A stretch of DNA of 64,000 bases from Vanessa cardui. Its lineage: Eukaryota; Arthropoda; Insecta; Lepidoptera; Nymphalidae. Under the pieces are notes generated by a model, which saw only the letters and a list, made by a program, of their open reading frames with translations, searched no databases and was not told where the DNA came from. The DNA lies in NCBI RefSeq assembly GCF_905220365.1, contig NC_061128.1:1302001-1366000 (forward strand), given 5' to 3'. Shown here piece after piece: positions 55,640 through 64,000 of the stretch. Each line of letters begins with the position of its first letter. Position 1 is the first letter of the stretch. The position numbers and the translations under genes were made by a program.

Positions 55640-55880
55640 TTTGTGGTATAGGTTGGCGGACGAGCATATCCGCCTCCTGATGCTAAGTGGTCACCATCAC
55701 CCATAGACAATGATGCTGTTAGAAATATTAACTATTCCTTACTTCGTCAATGTGCCACTAACCTTGGGAACTAAGATGTTATGTCCCCTGCGCCTGTAGT
55801 TACACTGGCTCACTCACCCTTCAAAACGGAACACAACAATACTGATTACCGTTATTTGGCGCAAGAATAACAACATTGAG
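55640..55880 (-). repeat. Rep-A copy, lacks its distal end
   Basis: TTTTGTGGTATAGGTTGGCG, CACCATCACCCATAGACAAT, CTAACCTTGGGAACTAAGAT, TGGCTCACTCACCCTTCAAA, GATTACCGTTATTTGGCGCA, then cut before the GTGGGTGGTACC block. Confidence 0.85.
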
Positions 55881-56304
55881 GTAATTCATGAAATCTATTA
55901 AAACCACAAGTGCCGTTTGGTAAAGTAACACTGAGAACAAAATTTCACAGTATAACATTTCTCATGTGTCATTAAAACCACACTTCAGTGCACCCTAACT
56001 TAATACAATTTAAAGTAACCCTTATTTTGTCTCTTCTTAAATATACGGGAGATGAGTTCAATCAGAAAATCAATCCACATTCTAGTAAAAGGTTCAAGCC
56101 AATATTTCCCGCTATCGGACGACGAGTCCGCTAAAAAGTCAATACAGTATTGCTTTCACAGCGAAGTGGCATGTCGGGTCTTGTATGGACCTTCCTTTGA
56201 ATAAAAACAAACGTCAAGTGCGTATAATATGCGACACGTCAAATGCGCCACAGAAGTCATGCTTTTGGAATATTTTTATGCGGCTTACAGTTTAGTGAAA
56301 TGGC

Positions 56305-56510
56305 AATCAATCAATCAATCAATCAAAATAAACTTTATTCAAGTAGGCCTTTAAAAAGAACTTTTGAATCGTCATTTTACAATTAAGTGAAGCTACCACC
56401 GATTCCGAAAGTAGATTATACCGAGAAGAACCGGCAAGAAACTCAGTAGTTACTCTTTATTAACATTAAAAAAATACAAACTCATGTTAGTTAAATAAAT
56501 CGTTATATTA
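56305..56510 (-). mobile_element. LINE-B 3' end with CAAT-repeat terminus
   Basis: CAATCAATCAATCAATCAAA precedes AATAAACTTTATTCAAGTAG, then AAGCTACCACCGATTCCGAA, CCGAGAAGAACCGGCAAG, CTCATGTTAGTTAAATA. The terminal tandem repeat here is a different unit from the TTTTGATTT repeat at the other copies. Confidence 0.9.
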
Positions 56511-57305
56511 GCAAATAATTTTTTCCCCCTCCAAATGTATGTATGGAATAAATATGTTTATATAACAATTTCGTGAATTGTTATTTAATTACTCTTAAAA
56601 CTTTGATTTGAGAGTGCTTTTCATTGTATCTGTTATTTAGAACATAATATATTGCGAATGCAAGTTCCCACCGGGTATTCCATAAAAAGTCTGTTTCAAT
56701 AAAGCAACGTATTTAAAATTATGAAATTAAGACGTTACTATTATAACAACTATGTCAAATTGAACCTTGTAAGCAATATTATGTTTATTTAATTAACATA
56801 CCTGATAACACAAACTAAAGATCCAGCAACTCATTTTGAATTACCTTCAAAGTTTAAAATAAAATTTGACATCGTTTATGGGCAGCACATAAAAAGTTTT
56901 TCTTCTCCAGTCAACACAAAAAGCGAGCTTGATGTCTGCAACGCTGCTGCAGCGAGATTTTGTTGATTGACTAAGACATATCGCTATTTCAAGTAAAAAC
57001 AAATAGTAATCTAGAAAATGTTTCTAGAACCTATAAGATATTTTTCAAGGAAATCCAAGCCATATCCACGTTTCGCCAACGAATGCTAGGTCAGCGCGAC
57101 AAGGCGTGGGCACGTAACGAGTTTAACAGAATATGATTTTCACTGAATGAGAGCGTTTTAGCGTCACTTTTTATATTTCCCCAGGAGATTTACGCTGCAG
57201 ACTGTACCGGGAGAGAGAAATGTTCCATAGCTTCTGAATTCAAATTCAAATATTTTTTTTTATTAGAAAGTAATATTTGCAAAGCAAAGCAAAATATGTA
57301 TATCA
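56511..57305. other. no gene identified
   Basis: 57055-57240 is a unique, less AT-rich block (CACGTTTCGCCAACGAATGC, TCAGCGCGACAAGGCGTGGG, TACGCTGCAGACTGTACCGG) with no long frame: candidate conserved non-coding DNA. Confidence 0.4.
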
Positions 57306-57535
57306 TCATTACGATTACACAGTTTAAAACAAAGTCGCTTACCGCTATCTTTCCCTATGTACGCTTAGATCTTTAAAATTAATGAATGGATTTTGAAATA
57401 GCATTTTTTAATAGATAGTTTGATTCAATAGGAAGGTTTATATGTATAATACATGCACAATATAGTAGAGAGTAATATTATATAGTATATTTAGTATTAG
57501 CATTGCAACTGATCGAAGCTGGGGCGGTTCGCTAG
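57306..57535 (+). mobile_element. Helitron-like element (lep1-type)
   Basis: TCATTACGATTACACAGTTT, AAAACAAAGTCGCTTACCGC, AATTAATGAATGGATTTTGA, then GATCGAAGCTGGGGCGGTTC and GCTAG at 57535. Flanks fit A/T. Several substitutions, including loss of CpGs in the terminal hairpin. Confidence 0.8.
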
Positions 57536-57837
57536 TTGATTATATAGTACAGGTTGTGTTTTGTTTCGTGTGCAATAAGGTCGCCTATCGCGTACAAGAA
57601 AAGCATGTATGGTGTTAGTTGTATTAACACTGAATATTAATGGTACCATTGTATCGTTTAGTTGGTTAGATTAACTATTTTGTGATAAAGTGGCGACTCT
57701 TGAGGCTTCGAAGATTAATTCTGTAAATGACATTTATATGGATGTCATCATTTCAGTCATCACAGACCATTACCACTTAAATTACAATTATTTTTTCGTT
57801 TTTCCTCCTCCATGAGTTATATCTTGATTGTAGCTTT

Positions 57838-57960
57838 TTTTATGGCATAGGTGGCAAACGAGCAGGAGGCTCACCTGATGAGTAGTCACTTTCACTAGTC
57901 ACCGCCCATGGACATCTGCAACACCAGGGGGCTTGCAGGTGAGTTACCGGCCGTTGTATT
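57838..57960 (-). repeat. SINE-F fragment
   Basis: TTTTTATGGCATAGGTGGCA, AACGAGCAGGAGGCTCACCT, GTCACCGCCCATGGACATCT, GCAACACCAGGGGGCTTGCA. Shares the reversed CATGGAC/TGTTGCA core with the 10280 copy. Confidence 0.65.
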
Positions 57961-58811
57961 ACTATCTATATGTATGTAAATACATTTTAACAATATATTA
58001 TTTAAAAGTATTAAAAAAGCATATCGTATGTCAATTTTTGTTTTTCATATTTAATTACATTATATATTATGTAATAGTTCTTTTTTTATTTTATTATCCA
58101 TTTTAGTTACGAGGAAATTATGTAATAAAAGAAATACATCTCATCTTTAATTTATAACATAACGTATTAATTAATAATATTTATAAAATTCATATTTAAT
58201 ATGAAATTAACTAAACCACTGAATACATGATTATACAATTAAATTCAACAATATGTAATGTACTAAATAAAATAAACAGCCACAATGAGTATTTATTTTA
58301 AAAATATACATAAAAGAGCACCTGTCAAATAAATCCGTAGCACACCGAGCGATGATCCCGCAGCGACACGGGTATTTTGTCTTAAGCTGTTAATTTGTTC
58401 TCGCCACGGGCAGCGCACGTCAAATATAATTTTCCGCTGGCTGCCTGAGCCGATTGTGGCCGACACGAGACAAGCTGGGGTGGTATGGATGACGAAATAT
58501 GGATGTGGCTTGTTTATATACATGAACTAAAAACTATATATTTTAACTGAGCACACAATAGTATGAACAATCGTATATTATTAAGAAACAAAAATAAACA
58601 TTCACAAAAATAATGCGTATACAAATTTCTAGCTACGGACGCTTTTTTAAATTTAAACGATTGTTTTTTAATTAATAACAGAAACATTATTTAGTCACAA
58701 AGGTACTTTTAAATTGTTTTATTACAGAGTTAAATGTAAAGTTCGATTGAGAATGAAAGGTCTAGAAAAAATAGGTATAATGATTTATAGTTTCGGTTAC
58801 ATTATGTATCG
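57961..58811. other. no gene identified; CpG-rich islet
   Basis: 58325-58500 is CpG-rich and unique (GAGCGATGATCCCGCAGCGA, CTCGCCACGGGCAGCGCACG). A 76-codon minus frame overlaps it but shows no domain. Flanks are very AT-rich. Confidence 0.4.
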
Positions 58812-59105
58812 ACGAGCTGAGATGGCCTGAGATTAGAACAAGTGCATCTTAACCGATGATTGCGGCTTCAAACCCAGGCAAGCACCACTATATATACATG
58901 TGCTTAATTTGTGTTTATTGGCGTAGGAAAACATCGTGAGGAAACCTGCATGTGTCTAATTTCATCGAAATTCTGCCAGATGTGCATTTCACAAACCCGC
59001 ATTGGAATAGCATGGTGGAATATATTCCAAACCCTCTCCTTAATGGAAGAGGAGGCCTTATCTCAGCAGTGCGAAATGTACAGGCTGTTACTTTACGTTA
59101 CTTTA
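58812..59105 (+). mobile_element. SINE-C copy
   Basis: GACGAGCTGAGATGGCCTGA head, GCGGCTTCAAACCCAGGCAA B box, a short deletion before GCGTAGGAAAACATCGTGAG, GGTGGAATATATTCCAAACC and GGCTGTTACTTTACGTTAC tail. Confidence 0.88.
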
Positions 59106-60951
59106 CTATGTATCGACTGTTCATTAAATGCGTGGAAACTCTTGAATCTCCATTCAACGAAGGTCCTGTCCTGCTCCTACAAGCACAGGATTGAACTACG
59201 ATTGTATTTGATGATGATGCTGCACTTTTTTTTAATTATATAATTATGTAATATATTAAAAATATTATATCAACTCCGATATTCTTACATCTTGCATCAA
59301 AATACAAGTGGTCACGTATTGGCTAAAGGGTAGGCAGGGATTATATAGCGGCAGCTTATGAGAGATGCCAGTCTTCAACCTACCGCTGCCGTCTTAATAA
59401 AAATATTTATAAAACGGTAGTTATACCTTGTACCTATATATCAAATAAGCTCTCGTTTCTTCTATGAAATATAACTCTATAATACGTCTTTTATGGTAGG
59501 AATAAATGATGCAAAAGTATCCAAAACAATACGTTAACTGTTTATATTATATGTAATGCTTTGATTACTTTATAAATTGACTGATATCGTATGATAATGT
59601 TAAAAATTATCTGAAAAACGTTGATTGTAATGGCACAAGCGTCATGACAAAACGGTCAACAATTTTTGCTTGATGTACGTTCAAAAAAGAGCGTCTTCTG
59701 TTATACTTATTATATAAGATAGGTGATGAATTAAGATAAATATCATCAATAATAATTATCACTGACCGAGATTCCCTGTATCCCTAACTTTATATAAAGA
59801 AAAAGATTATTGTGGGTTAATTTCTCTGTAGATATTTTAGAAATCCGCAAATTTCTCATAGAAGGTTTTCTTATACTTAACTGTTACAGATTTAGAAGCG
59901 CTCAATTCAAAAACACTTGGGTCTAAAACTAAAAAAAATAAAAGAGATATATTAGATTAACATAACATTTAGTCTATTTGTTTCTTGAAACTATAATTTT
60001 AAAGTTGTATATCGAATAATGTAGAAAATCTACAAACATATGAAACCTCATTATATATCTATTAGTTAGAGAGTTTCTGCCACCAATATTTGCGTGTAGT
60101 AACTTTATTTAAACATTCAATAAACTATTAAAGTTTTAATCAACTCCCTCGCTGTGCTCGACCTCACTCTGAATCGATCAAACTTATACACAAGTGTGAA
60201 TTTTCCCAACGCCATTCGTTTATTAATATATATATATTTTTTATATATATTTTTTATCGAATTAAAACCGTTATCTGATTATCTGTTATCGGACGAAATA
60301 AAATAATTTCGTTTCGTATAAGCCGATTCGTTTTTACGGTATTGTGATTTTGTATCAACGTTTTTTATTAACACTTAGTTTTGAGGGGTGTAAGTTTGGC
60401 TTGGATTACAGTTCATCGTCACGTGGTCGGACATATATATCCTTGTTAATTAATAAAGATTTATCTTTATCATCACTACATATTATAACACAAACCCCGG
60501 TCGCGTCTGTCTATCTCTTCGCAATAAAAAAAGCACTGAACGAATTTTATGAGGTCACTAGTAGTTAGAGGGATTCATAAGGAAGGTTTAGGTATATAAT
60601 TTATTAAGGTTTTTGTGTAAATAAGTTGAAATTGAAGGACAACTGTTAAAAAAGCAAAAAAAAAAAACATAAATAAAAGGTAACATTATAAAAAAAACCT
60701 TGTGAAACCTGAGTGGAGAGCATTATTTAATTTAAAATTAACTCTTTTAGAAACTCTTTTAGGACAGATTTTTTTATATGTGGTATGAAGTTAGTTCCAA
60801 CTCCGAGATAGGCTAGTTTTGTAAGCTTAATATGACGACGACCTGATTCTAAATTTAAAGCTCATATCAAAAAAATAATAATGAATAATATTACTTAGTA
60901 CAAGATAATAAAAATAAAAAAGCGCGGAGTATTTATTTGAAGTTTTAGGTA
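59106..60951. other. no gene seen; Helitron start at 60472
   Basis: 59290-59400 holds a unique GC-richer patch (GGGTAGGCAGGGATTATATA). At 60472 a Helitron-like start TCACTACATATTATAACACA leads into GCGTCTGTCTATCTCTTCGC and decays by about 60660 with no CTAG end of its own. TA/T-rich microsatellite at 60225-60260. Confidence 0.45.
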
Positions 60952-61145
60952 GGATATATTAAAAATAATTGTTGTTTACTGACATAGTATGTAATTAAAA
61001 TGTTTTATTTTTATGGTATAGGTTGGCGGACAAGCTTCAAACCGGAACACAACAATACTGAGTACTGTTGTTTGTCGGTAGAATAACTGATGTTGATGAG
61101 TGGGTGGTACCCAGACGGGCTTGTACAAAGCCCTACCACCAAGTA
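60952..61145 (-). repeat. Rep-A copy with internal deletion plus shared flank
   Basis: TATGGTATAGGTTGGCGGAC runs directly into TTCAAACCGGAACACAACAA, i.e. about 150 bp of the repeat interior is missing, then GTTGTTTGTCGGTAGAATAA, GAGTGGGTGGTACCCAGACG, CAAAGCCCTACCACCAAG. The flank 60952-61000 is identical to 50440-50488. Confidence 0.85.
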
Positions 61146-62224
61146 GGTGGATATAATTGACTTTCCTACCAGTATTATAAATTTAAAACTACTACTTAGC
61201 AGAAAACTACTAATACATTCTATATCATACAATTATTGAGAACGTAGATTATTGGCGACAAGTGACACAATGAATTTATTATTACTCCGTTAGCTGTAAG
61301 TCGACCGTAAATATATCAGTGCTGGACAACAGCCCTCTCTTTTCAGAAGAATGCTTGGAGTTTGTTCAACCTTAGTGTTCCATTATTAGCTGGCGGATCT
61401 TTTATTATATATATCATGATATAATTCCACAGGTTTCCTGACGAAGTTTCTATCAACGATTATTGTGCATTGAAGATGGGAAAGATGAGAACACCGGGAG
61501 GAGTTCTAATAAGAACTTGCATTGTTGGTTAGATTTGGATTGAAACTCCAGCAGCTTCAATTTGAAGCTGTTTCGGATTTCCAATCGTTAGATATATTTT
61601 ATAAATATATTATACAGTTGAACTAGAGCATCTATTTTAAAAATTCTCTCTTTAGTATAAAGAGATCTGATATCGAAAAAGAGATAATTTTTTATTTAAG
61701 TCACAATTCTTCTTTGTCTATTACAAGAGTATGAAAGACGATCATTAACTTCTTATACACGGACTGTTGTAATATAACTAATATATTAGTCGCATTAATC
61801 ATGGTAAATAAAAGGGTCTATTAGGTAAGCAGTTTATCACTTGGCAACGAACGAATCGAGCGCGTTAAGTCTCCAAGATTCGAACAATTGTGAAGAAGAT
61901 TCGTGCCCGCACTCGTTTGTGGTACGTGCAGCGCTTAGTGAGTGTAATTCGAGTGCTTTTATAGTGTACGATAATAATGTCGTATCTCTATGTCGTATTA
62001 ATACTGCTGTTATTACATTAAGTGTTTTCTCTTGTGAAATTTTTTGATCGCTTAGAGTAAAATATAAGGTGGATTAGGTTATAATATTTTTATATTTATT
62101 TCTACATCGTGTGATTTTTTACAATATTGCGATATTTAATATAGTATACCTAATTTATTGGTATTTAACTTGAGTCAAAACTGAACAATATTTATAAAGA
62201 AAATACCAATTCGATGTTGACAAG
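61146..62224. other. no gene shown; possible untranslated first exon
   Basis: 61835-61965 is CpG-containing (GAACGAATCGAGCGCGTTAA, GTGCCCGCACTCGTTTGTGG, ACGTGCAGCGCTTAGTGAGT) and looks like an arthropod promoter/5' leader; the 68-codon plus frame over it has no domain. The hairpin CAGCTTCA/TGAAGCTG is at 61552-61570. Confidence 0.35.
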
Positions 62225-62432
62225 CATTACTGAATATACATGTGCTTAATTTGTGTTTATATTTCATCACGTGTTCTGAGGTGAAGGAAAACATCGTGAG
62301 GAAAATGCAGGTGTCTAATTTCATCGAAATTTTGCGACAGCCCAATCCATCGATCAGAAGTTCCGAACCTTGTCCTTAAAGAGAGGAGAGGCCTTAGACA
62401 AGCAGTGGGAAATTTACAAGCCGTTGTTGTCA
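62225..62432 (+). mobile_element. SINE-C copy, head missing
   Basis: Enters at ACATGTGCTTAATTTGTGTT, then GGTGAAGGAAAACATCGTGA, AATTTCATCGAAATTTTGCG, CTTAGACAAGCAGTGGGAAA. The tRNA-like head is absent, and a LINE-B copy abuts its tail. Confidence 0.8.
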
Positions 62433-62436
62433 AAAA

Positions 62437-64000
62437 TCAAAATCAAAATAAACTTTATTCAAGTAGGCTTTTATAAGCACTTTTGAATCGTCATTTTACA
62501 ATTAAGTGAAGCTACCACCGGTTCGGAAAGTAGATTCTACCGAGAAGAACCGGCAAGAAACTCAGTAGTTACTCTTTTTTAACATTTAAAAAATACAACG
62601 TCATGTTAATTAAATACAATTATTTCAATTAATGTATCCTGCTTGGAAGTCAACAGGTATTAACTCCACGCTTTTTTATCATCTACAAAATCTTGTATCG
62701 AATAGTATGCTTTTTCTACCAATGTATTTTTAACAAACGATTTGAATTTACTAAACGGCAAAGTTAAAAATTTCTGCGGAATTTTATTATAGAAACGGAT
62801 ACCTTGCCCCAAGAAGGATCTATTGACTTTGCGGAGTCGGAAACTTGGCGTTATAAGTTTATCCTTACTTCTAGTGCATATACAATGATTATCACTGATT
62901 TTATCAAAGTGATCAATGTTACTGTGAATATACATGATATTGTTGTAAATATATTGCGACGCAACAGTAAGTATTCCTACTTTGTTAAAAACATCCCGAA
63001 GAGAGTCTCTAGCTCCAAGATTATAAATAAACCGAATTGCTCTCTTTTGTAAAATAAAGACAGATTCAATATCTGCAGCGTTACCCCAAAGTAATATGCC
63101 ATATGACATAATACTGTGAAAATAACCAAAATAAACTAAACGAGCGGTATCAATATCAGTTAGTTGTCTAACTTTTCTAACCGCGTATGTTGCGGAGCTG
63201 AGTCTTCCTGTTAGGGATGATAAATGAGAAGTCCACTGAAGTCTGGAATCCAATTCTATTCCTAAAAACACCGTAGTATCAGCTACTTCAAGACGGTCAC
63301 CATTTAAAGATATATTATAATTTTGCTTGCTAACATTAGGTAGGGTAAAAACTACACATTTTGTTTTTTGAGCATTCAAAACTAAATTATTTAATGTAAA
63401 CCAATTGTGTATCTGTGATAATGCACCGTTCACATCGTCATAGTCATTTTTTTCCTGTCAACCTTAAAAATCAGCGAAGTATCGTCAGCAAACAACACTA
63501 TATCACAAATACCCTTAACATAGAAAGGAAGATCATTTATATATACTAGGAATAGAAAGGGACCCAAAATTGAACCTTGTGGAACTCCCATTTTTAACGT
63601 AGATCCAGAAGACTTTATTCCATTAATGAAAACTTGCTGGATTCTTTGACTTAAATATGAAGCGATGAGATCAAGAGCTTTACCTTTAACACCGTAATAT
63701 TTGAGCTTATAAAGAAGCGTTTCGTGTTCTACACAATCGAATGCTTTAGATAAATCACAGAATACTCCAATAGCGTTCTGTGATTTCTCCCAAGCATCGT
63801 AAATATGTTTGAGAAGCGCAATTCCCGCATCAGTTGTCGAGCGACCTCTTCTAAAACCGAATTGCTCACCATGATAAATAGCATTTGTACCGAAATGGAC
63901 GAGAAGTTGATTTAAAATAATTTTTTCGAAAATTTTACTTAAGGATGGGAGTACTGAAATAGGCCTGTAATTACCGGGATCGCTTCTGTTTCCAGTTTTA
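62437..64000 (-). mobile_element. LINE-B (CR1/Jockey-type), 3' half, runs off window
   Basis: The longest LINE-B copy here. The 3' untranslated region is 62437-62659 on the minus strand, ending AATAAAGTTTATTTTGATTT with repeated TTTTGAT units. It supplies the consensus for the ten or more short copies, including 3793, 8430, 10781, 11685, 14890, 20062, 22330, 51115 and 56305. The upstream part continues beyond 64000. Confidence 0.92.
62660..64000 (-). pseudogene. LINE-B reverse transcriptase, one frameshift
   Basis: From the right edge the frame reads GNRSDPGNYRPISVLPSLSK, FGFRRGRSTTDAGIALL, GVFCDLSKAFDCVEHETLL, KMGVPQGSILGPFLFLVYIN and the catalytic FADD (63481-63492). It then ends at a TGA (63430-63432) because a run of A residues on the coding strand (plus-strand T run 63447-63453) appears one base short; the next frame continues at once with NDYDDVNGALSQIHNW and runs to the stop at 62660. 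The C-terminal part (SIMSYGILLWGNAADI, LQKRAIRFIYNLG) is typical of CR1/Jockey-type pol. Apart from this single indel the frame is open, so the copy is young or the base is a sequencing slip. The N-terminal endonuclease would lie beyond the window. Confidence 0.88.

Noticed and set aside
1..64000. CRISPR array, prophage or bacterial defence system
   Set aside because: No regularly spaced short direct repeats and no prokaryotic gene organisation; repeats are dispersed and of eukaryotic transposon types.

Overview
The window looks like a low-gene, AT-rich stretch of a lepidopteran (butterfly or moth) nuclear genome. The basis is the repeat content: Helitron-like elements with the 'CGACCCGCCCCGGCTTCGCACGG' type end (written in part only), tRNA-derived SINEs, a roughly 290-bp A-tailed repeat seen more than a dozen times, and many 5'-truncated copies of one CR1/Jockey-type LINE. 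No bacterial or organellar signature was seen. The species cannot be named from this sequence.

Only one host protein-coding gene is convincing: an intronless-looking minus-strand gene (28064-29530) for a 488-residue protein with two C-terminal C2H2 zinc fingers that resemble the PRDM8/ZNF488 finger pair. It has a well-placed TATA/initiator pair (29634-29667), a CCAAT-box cluster upstream and a poly(A) signal just after the stop. The second long open frame (44990-47932, 980 residues) is an uninterrupted endonuclease plus reverse transcriptase of a non-LTR retrotransposon, behind a very T-rich leader and followed by an AATAAA and a TAAA-repeat tail. At the right edge (62437-64000, minus strand) is the 3' half of a second LINE ('LINE-B' here), broken by one frameshift. 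Its 3' end is the source of at least ten short copies across the window.

Layout: 1-28 kb is a mosaic of repeats (Rep-A, LINE-B ends, Helitrons, SINE-C, SINE-E, LINE-G ends) separated by AT-rich DNA without recognisable genes. 28-30 kb is the zinc-finger gene and its CpG-rich promoter. 30-44 kb is repeat-poor AT-rich DNA with several perfect hairpins. 44.4-48.3 kb is the full-ORF LINE. 48.4-64 kb is again repeat mosaic, with a few CpG-rich islets (50.9, 52.7, 54.0, 58.4, 61.9 kb) that could be regulatory or first exons of genes lying outside the window.

The most unusual structures are perfect inverted repeats: 161 bp arms identical base for base (10781-11182), a 52-bp-arm foldback element with a 13-bp target duplication and a second, diverged copy 53 kb away, a 35-bp-arm hairpin (37192-37269) and a 27-bp-arm hairpin (2401-2456). 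Family names Rep-A, LINE-B, LINE-G, SINE-C, SINE-E and SINE-F are labels for this report only, and repeat boundaries were read by eye, so they are good to about 10-20 bases unless stated as exact.
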